From assembly GCA_030027265.1 (NCBI GenBank), contig JASENG010000006.1:176835-240834 (forward strand): DNA of 64,000 nt, read 5' to 3'. This document shows positions 7,884 to 18,043 of this stretch, one piece after another. Both the position numbers and the translations under genes were made by a program. The notes under the pieces were generated by a model, which was not told where the DNA came from, searched no databases, and saw nothing but the letters and a program-made list of their open reading frames with translations. Position 1 is the first letter of the stretch. Every line of letters starts with the position of its first letter. Source of the DNA: Lysinibacillus fusiformis (lineage in GTDB: Bacteria; Bacillota; Bacilli; Bacillales_A; Planococcaceae).

Positions 7884-10457
7884 TTAAAGCCCACATTTCA
7901 GCTGTGCCCCACAGCCAGTACAAGTGTTGCAGCCGCCTAATTCTTCGACTGTTCCTTGACGGCAAACAGGACATGTGTTGCCTACTTCAGATCCAATTGT
8001 TACTTTTGTAGAAGTTAGAGGGGCAATTGTATCCACTAACACTACTGGTTGTTTCGTTTTCACTTCTTCCTCCAGCACCTCGTCAAATGCTAGCTGCTCA
8101 TCATGTGATGATTCGGCTTTAAGTGTAAGTACTTGTGAATCACGGCTTCCATCCACGTAAACCGTACCACCTTTTGCGCCACCTTTATAAAGGCGTTCAT
8201 ACACTTTTTGAACCTGTTCAACCGTATATCCTTTTGGTGCATTTACTGTTTTGGAAATCGATGAATCTACCCAGCGCTGGATAACACATTGTACATCCGC
8301 ATGTGCTTCTGCTGACAATTCCATTGAAGAAACAAACCAATCCGGAAGATTATTTTCATCTGCTTCTGGATGAGACTGTAAATATTCCTGAACGATTTCA
8401 GCTTTCACTTCGATAAATTTACCAAGACGACCTGAACGGTAATAAACGAATGAGAAATAAGGTTCAAGGCCAGTTGCTACGCCTACCATTGTACCAGTGG
8501 ATCCAGTTGGAGCAACAGTTAAAAGATGCGAGTTGCGAATACCGTTTTCAAGTACACCTTGGCGTACGTGCTCAGGCATTTTTTGCATATAGCCAGTGTT
8601 AATGAATGCTTGTCTTAAACGATTCGTTTCTTCTTGTGTTTCCCCTTCAAGGAATGGGAAGCTGCCTCGTTCTTTTCCTAATTCAATGGAAGTTTCATAT
8701 GCTGCAACAGCGATATTTTCAAAGATTTGATCAACAAGATCATTACCCTCCTGTGAACCATACTCTTTTTCACAATAGATGAGTAAGTCAGCAAGTCCCA
8801 TCACACCAAGACCAACTCGTCGCTCACCAAGAGCCTGCTTGCGATTTTCCTCTAAGAAATAAGGTGTTGCATCAATAACATTATCTTGCATACGCACACC
8901 TATGCGAACTGTTTCGCGTAGTGCATCGAAGTTAACCGTTTTCGTTTCTTTATCAGCAAACTGCGCTAAATTTACAGCAGCTAAATTACACACTGAAAAT
9001 GGTGCGAGAGGCTGCTCCCCACACGGATTTGTTGCTACAACTTTTTGACCATAGCTTCGTGCATTCGTCATATCGTTTGCATTGTCGATAAAGAAAATAC
9101 CTGGCTCCGCTGCATAAGTTGCACAGATATTAATTAAGTTCCACAGCTCACGCGCTTTAATTTTACGATACGTGCGGACCCCATAACCCAGAGCTTCCCA
9201 TTCACGAACATCTCCTACTTCATGCCATTTTTCATTGTAAATAGCCATCTCTTCAGGAGAATAATTTGCAACATCCGGGAATCGTAATTCATAATCTCCG
9301 TCATTCTCAACAGCTTCCATGAAGTCTTTTGTTAGAGTAACAGAGATATTCGCCCCAGTCAGGAATTCAGGATTGTGGACACTATACGTTCCACCATCTC
9401 GCAATTTACTTTCCGCTTCCTTGATGATAGATTCGTTGAACCCACCTAACCCAGGAATCGCTTTATAATTAACTATACCTTGATACATTGCTTCTTCTTG
9501 TTGAGTTAGAGCTTTGAATTTCAGTTTTTCGTTTGCTAAGCGGGAGATTAGTTCATCATTCGTATTTTCGATTAGGAATCGAAGAATACGCGGATTTTGC
9601 ATTTTTGAGATGATAAATTCCACAATATCCGGATGCCAATCTGCCAGCATAATCATTTGAGCCCCACGACGACTGCCACCCTGCTCCACTAGATGTGTCA
9701 GCTTCGCTATGTCATCAAGCCAGGATACAGAACCGCTTGATTTTCCGTTAACACCGCGCGCCAATGTGTTGCGTGGACGAAGTGTTGAACCGTTTGTCCC
9801 TACACCGCCGCCTCGGCTCATAATTTCCATTACTTGTTTACGGTGATCACTGATTCCTTCGCGGCTGTCTGCTACAAACGGCATTACGTAGCAATTAAAG
9901 AAGGTTACGTCTGTTTGAGAGCCGGCTCCATATAAAACTCGTCCAGCCGGGATGAATTTTAATGATACGAGCTGTTCATAAAACTTCGTAAACCATTTTT
10001 GTCTATTTTCTTCTGTTTCTTCAACAGCAGCTAATCCAAACGCATTACGTTTAGCTATTTGTTCGTAAAAAACTTCAAGAGGCTTTTCGATTACATCTAA
10101 GGAGCGTAAGATTACACCTGTTTCTTGCTCATTTGCACTATCTAAAACATGGCGGTATTCTTCTTCAATCAAGATTTCAGCTTTCTTCGCTTCAAAATCG
10201 ATTGTTTGAATAAACCCTAAACCGCGAGCAGGAAATTTCGGATCTTCTTTAATCGTTAATACAACAAAATCTCCAGGTTTTAAAGTTTTCTTTTCAGTAT
10301 CCTTAAACGAATAGCGGTCAATCATGACCAATCTAGATACACCTTTATGTGTAATATTCATGTCGGGTGTAATTGGATGTACTTGAGGAAATTTCTCAAT
10401 ATCTTTATTGAGTTGTTCTACGAGGATGGTTGTTTTCGTTTCTTTAGCCAATACCAT
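7884..10457 (-). CDS. nrdJ: Adenosylcobalamin-dependent ribonucleotide reductase (class II)
   Basis: Reduces ribonucleotides to deoxyribonucleotides using a B12-derived radical, independent of oxygen. In the 857-residue protein Cys189 (TFFNCYVMP), Cys479 and Glu481 (NPCGEQPL) and Cys490 (SVCNL) match the redox pair and radical site of the family. GGSRRGAQM and APTGSTGTMVG belong to the barrel, and the last 30 residues form a Cys-rich tail (CPVCR, CNTCTGCG) that recharges the active site. GGGAGG precedes the ATG. Two NrdR boxes lie upstream. This gene is absent from the equivalent B. subtilis locus. Confidence 0.95.
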   Translation of the reverse strand: MVLAKETKTTILVEQLNKDIEKFPQVHPITPDMNITHKGVSRLVMIDRYSFKDTEKKTLKPGDFVVLTIKEDPKFPARGLGFIQTIDFEAKKAEILIEEEYRHVLDSANEQETGVILRSLDVIEKPLEVFYEQIAKRNAFGLAAVEETEENRQKWFTKFYEQLVSLKFIPAGRVLYGAGSQTDVTFFNCYVMPFVADSREGISDHRKQVMEIMSRGGGVGTNGSTLRPRNTLARGVNGKSSGSVSWLDDIAKLTHLVEQGGSRRGAQMIMLADWHPDIVEFIISKMQNPRILRFLIENTNDELISRLANEKLKFKALTQQEEAMYQGIVNYKAIPGLGGFNESIIKEAESKLRDGGTYSVHNPEFLTGANISVTLTKDFMEAVENDGDYELRFPDVANYSPEEMAIYNEKWHEVGDVREWEALGYGVRTYRKIKARELWNLINICATYAAEPGIFFIDNANDMTNARSYGQKVVATNPCGEQPLAPFSVCNLAAVNLAQFADKETKTVNFDALRETVRIGVRMQDNVIDATPYFLEENRKQALGERRVGLGVMGLADLLIYCEKEYGSQEGNDLVDQIFENIAVAAYETSIELGKERGSFPFLEGETQEETNRLRQAFINTGYMQKMPEHVRQGVLENGIRNSHLLTVAPTGSTGTMVGVATGLEPYFSFVYYRSGRLGKFIEVKAEIVQEYLQSHPEADENNLPDWFVSSMELSAEAHADVQCVIQRWVDSSISKTVNAPKGYTVEQVQKVYERLYKGGAKGGTVYVDGSRDSQVLTLKAESSHDEQLAFDEVLEEEVKTKQPVVLVDTIAPLTSTKVTIGSEVGNTCPVCRQGTVEELGGCNTCTGCGAQLKCGL

Positions 10458-10488
10458 CTGCCAGCCTCCCTTAATAGATAATACATCT

Positions 10489-10494
10489 AGTATA
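10489..10494 (-). promoter_or_regulatory. Candidate nrdJ promoter -10
   Basis: TATACT on the minus strand, about 32 bases before the nrdJ start codon. The corresponding -35 region, 17 bases upstream, is poor (TTGTGG) and overlaps the proximal NrdR box, as expected of a repressed promoter. Confidence 0.5.
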
Positions 10495-10511
10495 ATCTAC
10501 TTCAGCAAACA

Positions 10512-10527
10512 CCACAACATATTGTGC
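10512..10527 (-). promoter_or_regulatory. NrdR box, promoter-proximal
   Basis: The minus strand reads GCACAATATGTTGTGG, matching 13 of 16 positions of the NrdR consensus acaCwATATmTwGtgt. NrdR is the zinc-finger/ATP-cone repressor of ribonucleotide reductase genes. Confidence 0.75.
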
Positions 10528-10543
10528 TTGAGAAATGTAATTA

Positions 10544-10559
10544 ACACTAGATGTAGACT
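10544..10559 (-). promoter_or_regulatory. NrdR box, promoter-distal
   Basis: The minus strand reads AGTCTACATCTAGTGT, 13 of 16 matches to the NrdR consensus. Its start is 32 bp from that of the proximal box, about three helical turns, the spacing typical of paired NrdR boxes. Confidence 0.7.
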
Positions 10560-10646
10560 TTTTATTCACTAGAAAAGATTACCTTATAAAAAATATCATT
10601 TCAAGGGCTTGATTTTTTTAAAACTAGTTAAACACCTTTAAATTAA

Positions 10647-10660
10647 AGAGTTTTAACTCT
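10647..10660 (-). terminator. Weak terminator-like hairpin after lipM
   Basis: Minus strand: AGAGTTAAAACTCT, then TTAATTT. The stem is short and AT-rich, so this is a weak candidate. Confidence 0.35.
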
Positions 10661-10702
10661 ATAAAAAAATTTTTCGGCATAGAAGAAACGTACGTTCTTG
10701 TT

Positions 10703-11536
10703 TTATTTTTTAAAATTCCACTCGTCATTTAAATATTTTGTTTCTTCGAGTGTTTTTACATATTGCAGCTGTTCTTCCGTTAATTCATACGGAACCAATT
10801 CTATTTCCAGAGCTTGCTCAAATCCTTCTTTAAAGGCCTTAATACATTGCGGGATAGTAATTTCCATATCCGTTAATTGGTTGATCGCTACAGCTTTTTC
10901 CGGCAGCTTCCGACGCATTCTTTCTTTCGCTTCCGGCGATGAAAATTTAAATACAGATAATAGCTTCTCTTCGTCCAAATCAAGTAAAATCGCTCCGTGC
11001 TGTAAAATAACACCTTTTTGGCGAGTTTGGGCACTTCCCGCTACTTTTTTCCCTTCAACAACGAGTTCATACCAGCTTGGTGCATCAAAGCACACGGCAC
11101 TTTTAGGTTTCTTTAGGTCTGCTTGTTTTTCCTCTGTATCAGGGATACTAAAATAAGCATCTAGCCCCAAGTTTTGGAAGCCAACCAATAATCCTTCACT
11201 CAACACCCGATATGCTTCAGTAACAGTAGCAGGCATATTCGGATATTCTTCTGTAACAATAATACTGTAAGTTAATTCACTTTCATGCAAAACAGCTCGT
11301 CCACCAGTAGGGCGTCTAACAAATCCAAGCTGTTGGGTTTTTAATGCATCAAAATCGATATCCTTTTCTGCGCTTTGAAAATAACCAATTGATAGAGTAG
11401 CTGGATTCCATTCATAAAATCGTATTACTGGCGGAATCTCGCCTTGACTATGCATATCAAGCAGCGCTTCGTCTAAAGCCATATTATACGAAGGACTACA
11501 TGGACCAGAATTTATAAAATACCATTTTGATTTCAT
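10703..11536 (-). CDS. lipM: Octanoyl-[acyl carrier protein]:protein octanoyltransferase LipM
   Basis: Transfers octanoate from acyl carrier protein to GcvH, the first step of lipoate assembly in Bacillus. The 277-residue protein contains [13 protein letters not shown], the [11 protein letters not shown] nucleotide/substrate loop, the [12 protein letters not shown] motif with catalytic Cys149, and [11 protein letters not shown] with the conserved Lys. The closest relative I recognise is B. subtilis LipM (YqhM), which likewise lies beside yqhL and gcvPB. Functionally it serves the glycine cleavage genes at 12-16 kb. Confidence 0.95.
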   Translation of the reverse strand: MKSKWYFINSGPCSPSYNMALDEALLDMHSQGEIPPVIRFYEWNPATLSIGYFQSAEKDIDFDALKTQQLGFVRRPTGGRAVLHESELTYSIIVTEEYPNMPATVTEAYRVLSEGLLVGFQNLGLDAYFSIPDTEEKQADLKKPKSAVCFDAPSWYELVVEGKKVAGSAQTRQKGVILQHGAILLDLDEEKLLSVFKFSSPEAKERMRRKLPEKAVAINQLTDMEITIPQCIKAFKEGFEQALEIELVPYELTEEQLQYVKTLEETKYLNDEWNFKK

Positions 11537-11643
11537 TTTATCATCTCCTCGGACACACTAAATATCATTTTAACAAACTGATTGGACGAACGCCACTTTC
11601 TCTTTTATAATGGAATATGAAGAAAGAAAGGAGAAATATTGCA

Positions 11644-12027
11644 GTGGCTGTACTTTATACAATTGCTATTATACTAGGTGTTATCATCGTATACGTTCTA
11701 GTAAATACACTGCGTCTTAAAAAAGCAGTGACAAACCTAGATCAAGAACAATTTATTCAAGGTTATCGAAAAGCACAATTGATTGATGTGCGTGAAGCAA
11801 AAGAATTTGAAGCAGGGCATATTTTAGGTGCACGTAATATCCCTTCTACACAACTTCGCCAACGCTATAAAGAAATCCGCTCAGATCTGCCGGTCTACCT
11901 TTACTGCCAAAATGCAGGTCGTAGTGCACGTGCTGCTCTTTTCTTAAAGAAAAAGGGCTATAACCAAGTTCACCAACTACAAGGTGGATTCAAGACTTGG
12001 ACAGGCAAAGTTAAATCAAAAGCATAA
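11644..12027 (+). CDS. yqhL: Membrane-anchored rhodanese-domain protein
   Basis: Single rhodanese domain (about residues 35-125) behind one N-terminal membrane helix (about 3-22). The motifs YRKAQLIDVRE, GHILGARNIP and LYCQNAGRSARAA are clear; the Cys of LYCQN is the sulfur-accepting residue. The GTG at 11644 is preferred: AAAGGAG lies ten bases upstream and the product then matches YqhL in length (127 residues). An ATG at 11617 would put the binding site inside the gene. It is divergent from lipM. Confidence 0.88.
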   Translation: MAVLYTIAIILGVIIVYVLVNTLRLKKAVTNLDQEQFIQGYRKAQLIDVREAKEFEAGHILGARNIPSTQLRQRYKEIRSDLPVYLYCQNAGRSARAALFLKKKGYNQVHQLQGGFKTWTGKVKSKA

Positions 12028-12123
12028 GTAAATTCGTACAGCACAACCCGGCCTAAATCGCTCGAGTTGCTGTTTTTTCTTAAGGGAGGTCTCCTTAAAG
12101 ATTATCCTGTACGATTTCACTCT

Positions 12124-12160
12124 AAAAGGGACATCTCTAGTTTTATGAGATGTCCCTTTT
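12124..12160 (+). terminator. Terminator of yqhL, possibly bidirectional
   Basis: Perfect 14-bp stem (AAAAGGGACATCTC and its complement) with a 9-base loop, ending in TTTT on the plus strand and also T-rich on the minus strand. Confidence 0.8.
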
Positions 12161-12389
12161 AAAATGATTCAAAATATTTATTTTTCCCATTACCCATATG
12201 ATTTCAAAAACACTGAATAAACACAAAAATACGCTATTTGCTCAAGAAAAAATATGAGTTTCTTCCTATTAAATAGAAACCTTATATGAAATATTTTATT
12301 AATTCAATCAAAACTATTTATCTCACTAAGTTTAGTTTGTGCGTTGTTATTTTTTTGATGCAAAGGATTCATTCACACCAAGAAAGAAA

Positions 12390-12413
12390 TTGACGTCCCG
12401 AGCACGAGACGTC
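12390..12413 (-). terminator. Probable terminator of gcvPB
   Basis: Minus strand: a 9-bp stem with one wobble formed by two GACGTC copies, followed by AATTTCTTTC. The T tract is interrupted. Confidence 0.5.
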
Positions 12414-12422
12414 CAAATTCTA

Positions 12423-13892
12423 TTAAGCTTCAACTTTCGTATAACGAAGAACCGGTGTGCGGGCTGCACGCGTTTCGTCTAAACGGCTTATAACAGTTGT
12501 GTGCGGCGCTTCTTGAACAATTGAAGGATTCTCTTCTGTTTCTTTAGCAATTTGAATCATAGCTTCACAGAAGGCATCTAGAGTTTCTTTAGATTCCGTT
12601 TCTGTCGGCTCAATCATCATTCCCTCTTCCACGTTTAATGGGAAGTAGATTGTTGGTGGATGATATCCAAAGTCAAGTAGACGTTTGGCAATATCCAATG
12701 TACGAACTCCTAATTTCTTTTGGCGACGGCCAGAAAGTACAAATTCATGCTTACAATGACGATTGTATGGCAGGTCAAAGTATGGCTCTAAGCGACGCAT
12801 CATATAATTTGCATTTAACACTGCGTATTCTGTTACAGCTTTTAAACCTTCCGGACCCATTGTACGGATATAAGTATATGCACGAACATTGATGCCAAAG
12901 TTACCATAATACGGCTTTACGCGGCCGATAGACTGCGGACGATTATAGTCAAAATGGAAAGTTCCATCTTCTTTTTTCACTAGAACTGGTTTAGGCAAGA
13001 AGGGAATTAAATCAGCCTTCACACCAACTGGACCTGAACCTGGCCCACCGCCGCCATGGGGACCAGTAAATGTTTTATGAAGGTTTAAATGAACACAGTC
13101 AAAGCCCATATCTCCAGGACGTGCTTTACTCATAACCGCATTTAAATTCGCTCCATCATAGTAAACTTTACCGCCAACACCATGAATAATCTCGGCCATT
13201 TCTAGAATATTTTCTTCAAACAATCCTAAAGTATTTGGATTTGTCAGCATTAATGCTGCTGTGTCTTCTCCAACAACACGACGTAAATCATCTAGATCTA
13301 CTAATCCATCTTCATTTGATTTTACCGTGATTGTATCGAAACCTGCAACAGTTGCCGAAGCTGGGTTCGTACCATGTGCAGAATCAGGAACGATTACTTT
13401 ATTTCGATGACCTTCTCCATTCGCTTCGTGGAATGCGCGGATCATCATTAATGCTGTCCATTCCCCATGTGCTCCTGCTGCTGGCTGTAATGTCACTTCA
13501 TCCATTCCTGTAATTTCAACTAAAGAAGTTTGAAGTTCATAAAGTAATTCCATCGCGCCTTGTACTGTTGTTTCATCTTGCAGTGGATGAATGTTGGCAA
13601 ACCCTGAAAGTCTAGCGCTCGTTTCATTAATTTTCGGATTATATTTCATTGTACAAGAACCTAATGGATAGAATCCTGAATCTACCCCGTGATTACGGCG
13701 AGATAGAGCTGTATAGTGCCGCATAATATCCAGTTCTGCAACTTCCGGTAGTTCAGCCGCTTCTTCGCGCACAAACCCCTGCGGTAAAAGGTCCGATAAT
13801 TCATAATCGGGTACATCTAATTCTGGCAGGCTATAACCTACACGACCTTCTTTGGATAATTCAAAAATGAGTGATTGATTTTCGTTATGCAT
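12423..13892 (-). CDS. gcvPB: Glycine dehydrogenase (decarboxylating) subunit 2
   Basis: PLP-bearing half of the P protein of the glycine cleavage system, which decarboxylates glycine and passes aminomethyl to lipoylated GcvH. In the 489-residue product, [18 protein letters not shown] carries the PLP lysine followed by the glycine-rich loop, and [12 protein letters not shown] is diagnostic near residue 80. The ATG at 13892 lies inside the last codons of gcvPA and has GGGGGC upstream, so the genes overlap by 8 bases and are probably coupled. Confidence 0.97.
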   Translation of the reverse strand: MHNENQSLIFELSKEGRVGYSLPELDVPDYELSDLLPQGFVREEAAELPEVAELDIMRHYTALSRRNHGVDSGFYPLGSCTMKYNPKINETSARLSGFANIHPLQDETTVQGAMELLYELQTSLVEITGMDEVTLQPAAGAHGEWTALMMIRAFHEANGEGHRNKVIVPDSAHGTNPASATVAGFDTITVKSNEDGLVDLDDLRRVVGEDTAALMLTNPNTLGLFEENILEMAEIIHGVGGKVYYDGANLNAVMSKARPGDMGFDCVHLNLHKTFTGPHGGGGPGSGPVGVKADLIPFLPKPVLVKKEDGTFHFDYNRPQSIGRVKPYYGNFGINVRAYTYIRTMGPEGLKAVTEYAVLNANYMMRRLEPYFDLPYNRHCKHEFVLSGRRQKKLGVRTLDIAKRLLDFGYHPPTIYFPLNVEEGMMIEPTETESKETLDAFCEAMIQIAKETEENPSIVQEAPHTTVISRLDETRAARTPVLRYTKVEA

Positions 13893-15231
13893 TGTAAGCC
13901 CCCATTTTCTCAACTAATGCGTCGATTTCTTCTTTTGTACGTAATTCCGTCACAGCGATTAATACATGGTTTTGCAGCTCGGGATAGACCGTTCCTAAGT
14001 CAAAGCCGCCAATAATGCCATCTTGAATTAATTGTTTATTGATTTCAGTTACGGATTTGTTCGTTTTCACAACAATTTCATTAAAGTGTGCACCTTGGAA
14101 TGGCACATCAAAACCAGCTGCTTCAAATGCATCTTTCGCATAGCGTGTTTTCACGATGTTTTGTTTCGCCATTTCCTGAACACCTGTTTTACCAAGAGCC
14201 GTCATTGCAACAGAAGCTGCAAGAGCCAACAGCGCTTGATTTGAACAAATGTTGGATGTCGCTTTTTCACGACGAATATGCTGCTCGCGGGCTTGTAATG
14301 TTAATACATAGCCACGGCGACCATCTTGATCGACTGTTTCCCCTACTAAACGCCCCGGCACTTTACGCATCAGTTTTGTAGTTGTAGCGAAATAACCACA
14401 GTATGGCCCACCAAAGCTTTCAGGGATACCAAATACTTGTGCATCTCCTACAGTAATATCTGCGCCTAATTTCCCTGGTGGCGTTAGAATACCTAATGCA
14501 AGCGGATTAGAGGAAACTATAAATAATCCTTTTGCTTCATGCGTAATATCACCAATCAATTGAAGATCTTCAATTTGCCCAAAGAAGTTTGGATATTGCA
14601 CCATAACAGCAGCTGTATTATCATCGATTAATTCCTTTAGTTTCTCGATGTCCGTAACACCATTGTTCGTTGGTACTGCAACAATTTCTATTGATTGCCC
14701 ATATGCATAAGTAGCAACGACATCACGATATTCAGGGTGGATGGCATCAGATACCAATAATTTTTTTCTGCGAGTATGGCCTGCTGCAAGCATCCCAGCT
14801 TCTGCTAACGAAGTTCCCCCATCATACATTGATGAGTTAGCTAAATCCATTCCAGTTAGCTCTGCAATCATCGTTTGGAATTCGAAAATCGCTTGTAATT
14901 CTCCTTGTGAAATTTCAGGTTGATATGGTGTATATGCTGTATAGAACTCAGAACGAGAAATAACATGGTCAACGATTACTGGCTTATAGTGGTTATAAAT
15001 ACCTGCTCCAAGGAAAGAAACATTTGATTCAGTGTCTTTATTTTTAGCAGCAAGCTGTTTCAATTCTTTTAGAAGTGCCGATTCAGATTTTGCTTCTTTA
15101 ATATCATATAGCCCTTGGAAGCGGACACTTTCTGGAATATCTGAAAATAATTCATCCACACTTTCAACACCAATAGTGGCAAGCATATCTTTTTTGTCTT
15201 GTTCCGTCATAGGAAGATAACGATGTACCAT
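13885..15231 (-). CDS. gcvPA: Glycine dehydrogenase (decarboxylating) subunit 1
   Basis: Partner of GcvPB in the two-subunit P protein found in Firmicutes. The 448-residue product begins [17 protein letters not shown] and carries the conserved [18 protein letters not shown] and [12 protein letters not shown] segments and the [13 protein letters not shown] loop near residue 270. Length is normal. It lies 23 bases after gcvT and overlaps gcvPB, so the three form one riboswitch-controlled operon. Confidence 0.97.
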   Translation of the reverse strand: MVHRYLPMTEQDKKDMLATIGVESVDELFSDIPESVRFQGLYDIKEAKSESALLKELKQLAAKNKDTESNVSFLGAGIYNHYKPVIVDHVISRSEFYTAYTPYQPEISQGELQAIFEFQTMIAELTGMDLANSSMYDGGTSLAEAGMLAAGHTRRKKLLVSDAIHPEYRDVVATYAYGQSIEIVAVPTNNGVTDIEKLKELIDDNTAAVMVQYPNFFGQIEDLQLIGDITHEAKGLFIVSSNPLALGILTPPGKLGADITVGDAQVFGIPESFGGPYCGYFATTTKLMRKVPGRLVGETVDQDGRRGYVLTLQAREQHIRREKATSNICSNQALLALAASVAMTALGKTGVQEMAKQNIVKTRYAKDAFEAAGFDVPFQGAHFNEIVVKTNKSVTEINKQLIQDGIIGGFDLGTVYPELQNHVLIAVTELRTKEEIDALVEKMGAYNA

Positions 15232-15254
15232 TCTTTTAAGCCTTCTTTCACAAT

Positions 15255-16358
15255 TTATTTTGAACGTTTATAAAAAGGAGTAGCGCAAGTTTTAGCCTTC
15301 AATTTTTTATTGCGAATCTCAATTTCAAGTTCCGTATCCAATTGAGCAAATTTTGCATCAATTAAAGCTAAACCGATATTTCTCTTTGTTAGTGGTGATT
15401 GAGTACCTGTAGTGATTTCTCCGATTTCAACCCCGTCTTTATATACTTTATAGCCATGACGCGGAATCCCCTTATCGATCATTTCCACACCGATTACTTT
15501 TCGAGGCAGGCCATTTTCTTTTTGAGCAAGCAATGCATTTTTTCCTATAAAGTCACTTTCTTTTTGGAGCTTTACAGCAAAACCGATACCTGCTTCAAGA
15601 GGTGAAATGTCTTTTGAAAGTTCTTGCCCATAAAGAGGCAGACATGCTTCAAATCGTAGAGTATCTCGAGCGCCTAAGCCTGCTGGAACTACTCCCTTGT
15701 CTTTTCCCGCTTCTAAAATTTTTGTCCAAAGACCTATAATTGCTTGGGGTTCTCCGTAAATCTCGAAGCCATCTTCTCCTGTATAACCAGTACGTGAGAG
15801 TAAAACATTGTATCCAGCCACATTTGCGTTTTCTATAAATTTAAAATATTTTAACGAGTTTAATTCTACATCTGTTAAAGTTTGCAGGACTTCTTCCGAT
15901 AGAGGCCCTTGCAAGGCAATTTGTGCATATTCATCGGATTTGTTCGTTACCATTACATCCCCTTGAACATGCCCTTTCATCCATTCAAAATCCTTCTCAA
16001 TATTCGCTGCATTTACGCATAATAAATATTTTTCTTCTCCTAGTCGATAAACCAATAAGTCATCAACAACTCCGCCAGTTTCGTAGCACATTGCATTATA
16101 TTGTGCTCCTCCAATGGCAATATTCGAAATCTCATTCGTTAATAAATGCTGCAAGTATGCTAATGCGTCTTTTCCTTCTACAAAAATTTCGCCCATGTGA
16201 GATACATCGAACAGGCCAGCGCGATTGCGAACTGCATCGTGTTCTTCTTTAATGGAAGAGAATTGGACAGGCAGATCCCATCCTCCAAAATCAATTGTTT
16301 TGCCACCGAATTTTGCATATTCATCGAATAACGGCGTTCGTTTTAAATCGTTCCCCAT
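15255..16358 (-). CDS. gcvT: Aminomethyltransferase (T protein)
   Basis: Transfers the methylene unit from aminomethyl-GcvH to tetrahydrofolate, releasing ammonia. The 367-residue product has [23 protein letters not shown] at the N-terminus, FDVSHMGEI, and [15 protein letters not shown], which form the folate site. The ATG at 16358 is taken; the frame is open about 25 codons farther but would run into the riboswitch expression platform. It is the first gene after the glycine riboswitch. Confidence 0.97.
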   Translation of the reverse strand: MGNDLKRTPLFDEYAKFGGKTIDFGGWDLPVQFSSIKEEHDAVRNRAGLFDVSHMGEIFVEGKDALAYLQHLLTNEISNIAIGGAQYNAMCYETGGVVDDLLVYRLGEEKYLLCVNAANIEKDFEWMKGHVQGDVMVTNKSDEYAQIALQGPLSEEVLQTLTDVELNSLKYFKFIENANVAGYNVLLSRTGYTGEDGFEIYGEPQAIIGLWTKILEAGKDKGVVPAGLGARDTLRFEACLPLYGQELSKDISPLEAGIGFAVKLQKESDFIGKNALLAQKENGLPRKVIGVEMIDKGIPRHGYKVYKDGVEIGEITTGTQSPLTKRNIGLALIDAKFAQLDTELEIEIRNKKLKAKTCATPFYKRSK

Positions 16359-16481
16359 TCTTTTGGTCCCCCTACGAATACATTTTTTGCACATTAGTAA
16401 AAACTGACTTTCGCTCACAGGAAGGAAAATCAATCGTTACTTTTATGCGAATAGACATAAAATTGAAACTTTTCAATACGC

Positions 16482-16530
16482 AAAAAAGGACAGACGAATC
16501 CTCATAAATGTTGAGGAATCCCCTGTCCTT
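16482..16530 (-). terminator. Riboswitch expression-platform terminator
   Basis: Minus strand: a long hairpin between AAGGACAGGGGATTCCTCA and TGAGGATTCGTCTGTCC, followed by six T. Its 5' arm includes the last bases of the second glycine aptamer, so ligand binding would compete with termination. Confidence 0.8.
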
Positions 16531-16738
16531 GCACCTGAAAGTTACACCAAATCGATTAAAGTAATTGAACCTTAAAAAATCGGCTTTCCCCTTTGGTGGC
16601 TGATTCAACTAAAAAACGAAACAGCTCTCTCCAGAGATGCGTCCTGTACGAGTCTTTTTGCCTGAGAGATTCATAGCTCTTCACTACTTGCTCCTTCGGC
16701 GACGCTTTTCACGTTCTCTCCCCGCACAATCATCCGCG
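16520..16738 (-). ncRNA. Tandem glycine riboswitch
   Basis: Read on the minus strand, the first aptamer has the signatures GCGGGGAGAGAACGTG, CGCCGAAGGAGCAAG, AATCTCTCAGGCAAAAAGAC and a closing CTGGAGAG. The second has CACCAAAGGGGAAAGCC and TTCAGGTGCAAGGACAGGGG. This is the classic two-aptamer glycine riboswitch that switches on the cleavage operon when glycine is plentiful. It lies directly upstream of gcvT-gcvPA-gcvPB. The remaining bases to aroK (16739-16867) should hold the promoter; I see no gene in them. Confidence 0.93.
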
Positions 16739-16867
16739 CTAATATTCTAGATTCAATGTACTAAATATAACCTCTCTTGGCTATATCCTAACATTGGTCA
16801 TTATGAAAAGGCAATCTTTTTTTAAAATTACTTAAAATACGAACGTTTCCGAGAAAACCTTTAAATA

Positions 16868-17380
16868 TCATTCGTTTTTCAATCGATTCACTTGGAATCC
16901 GATATATTCTACAATTTGACGCAGTGTTCGGCCTTCTGTTAATACTCGAATATGTCCACAAGCCCGATAGAACTTTCTTCTTGTCTGGTACAGCTGTTCC
17001 AGCTCTTCTTTTGTGGAACGCTGCACTATTGGTCGATTTTTATCATTCTTAATGCGTACATAAATATCTTCGAATGTTGCATCTAAAAAAAAGACCAATC
17101 CTGAACGACGCATTATTTTACGATTCTCTTCGTTCATCGCCACTCCACCACCAGTAGCAATAATACATGCCTCGTCTCGGAAATTTAGAAGAAATTCGGT
17201 CTCCAATATTCTAAAGTGAGCTTCGCCATACTTTTCAAATATTTCAGGAATAGACATCCCCTGTTGACGAACAATCTCATGATCCATATCGTAATATGGC
17301 AGTCTTAAAAAATAGCTTAGTCTACGTCCGATAGCGCTCTTACCACATCCCATGAAGCCTACTAAGTATATTTTTCGCAT
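16868..17380 (-). CDS. aroK: Shikimate kinase
   Basis: Phosphorylates shikimate in aromatic amino acid synthesis. The 170-residue protein has the P-loop GFMGCGKSAIGRRL at residues 8-21, the shikimate-binding DMDHEIV, and IATGGGVAMNEENR with the Gly-rich substrate loop, followed by an Arg-rich lid (NRPIVQRSTKEEL). It lies 35 bases after the comG operon on the same strand. In B. subtilis the gene is elsewhere, so this placement is a lineage trait. Confidence 0.93.
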   Translation of the reverse strand: MRKIYLVGFMGCGKSAIGRRLSYFLRLPYYDMDHEIVRQQGMSIPEIFEKYGEAHFRILETEFLLNFRDEACIIATGGGVAMNEENRKIMRRSGLVFFLDATFEDIYVRIKNDKNRPIVQRSTKEELEQLYQTRRKFYRACGHIRVLTEGRTLRQIVEYIGFQVNRLKNE

Positions 17381-17415
17381 GCTATCACCTTCTCTGACTT
17401 TCCAAAATCTATCTA

Positions 17416-17604
17416 CTACTTACTACCAATTTCCTCTAGTAGCTTTATCGTAGCACGAACATTGGCGAATTCCAACGAATTATACAACGATATTTGCGAT
17501 TTGTAAGAAAAACAATAGAAAGTAATAAAAGAAGTGGTTACAAACAGCAACATGATAGCAAGTGCGAAAGTTTCTCCCTTTTCATTTAAGTGTCGTTTGA
17601 ACAA
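17416..17604 (-). CDS. comGG: Short ComGG-like protein
   Basis: A 62-residue protein in the last comG position, overlapping comGF by 23 bases. It has a short basic start, LNEKGETFALAIMLLFVTT resembling a pseudopilin-type leader and helix, and ends after an amphipathic stretch. ComGG of B. subtilis is about 124 residues, so this one lacks the C-terminal half. It may be a minor pseudopilin reduced to its helix or a truncated gene. Assignment is by position and hydropathy. Confidence 0.55.
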   Translation of the reverse strand: MFKRHLNEKGETFALAIMLLFVTTSFITFYCFSYKSQISLYNSLEFANVRATIKLLEEIGSK

Positions 17605-18043
17605 AGAACCCCCTCTCCTTTTCTATACCATTTTGAAAAATTACCGAAATTATAGCGAAATCCCCATCTTTTCTGAACGAAACACTTTTAATACCCAGTA
17701 AGAGCGGAATATTGCCTTGATTATTAATGAGGAGTCGCAAGGCATCACCGCTGCGATTAATTTTTTTTGTTGCTTTCGGATCAGCGTAAAACACTTCCAT
17801 TGTTTTTGTATCATTGGATACTTTGAGTTCTTCCACGTTTACAAAATAATATTGAATATCCTGTACAAATAGTTCCCATGCTGCTTCTTCATTAGAAAAA
17901 AAGGACGTATTCATGTTCTGAATCCAAAGGAAGACTAATATTAAAATTTGAGAAAGCAGTACAAAGACCGTAAAAGAAAAAAGTGCTTCAAGCAATGTGT
18001 AGCCCTGACAATTTTGAACGATTACTCTTCTCGATTGATGCAT
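17582..18043 (-). CDS. comGF: Competence pseudopilin ComGF
   Basis: Minor pseudopilin of the transformation pilus, 153 residues. A short leader ends in GYTLLEALFSFTVFVLLSQILILV, the processed prepilin helix, followed by a soluble domain of beta strands (KTMEVFYAD, GIKSVSFRKDGDFAIISVIF) seen in ComGF. It overlaps comGE by 22 bases and comGG by 23, typical of the tightly packed comG operon. Confidence 0.85.
   Translation of the reverse strand: MHQSRRVIVQNCQGYTLLEALFSFTVFVLLSQILILVFLWIQNMNTSFFSNEEAAWELFVQDIQYYFVNVEELKVSNDTKTMEVFYADPKATKKINRSGDALRLLINNQGNIPLLLGIKSVSFRKDGDFAIISVIFQNGIEKERGFFVQTTLK

Larger units (their letters stand above)
12028..12422. other. Intergenic region between convergent yqhL and gcvPB
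   Basis: The 395 bases hold a strong hairpin at 12124-12160, a weaker one at 12392-12413, and otherwise AT-rich sequence. I see no credible gene with a ribosome binding site. Confidence 0.7.

Noticed and set aside
10698..11156. Open frame of 152 codons opposite lipM
   Set aside because: Antisense to a clear gene, Ser/Cys/Phe-rich low-complexity product, no binding site.
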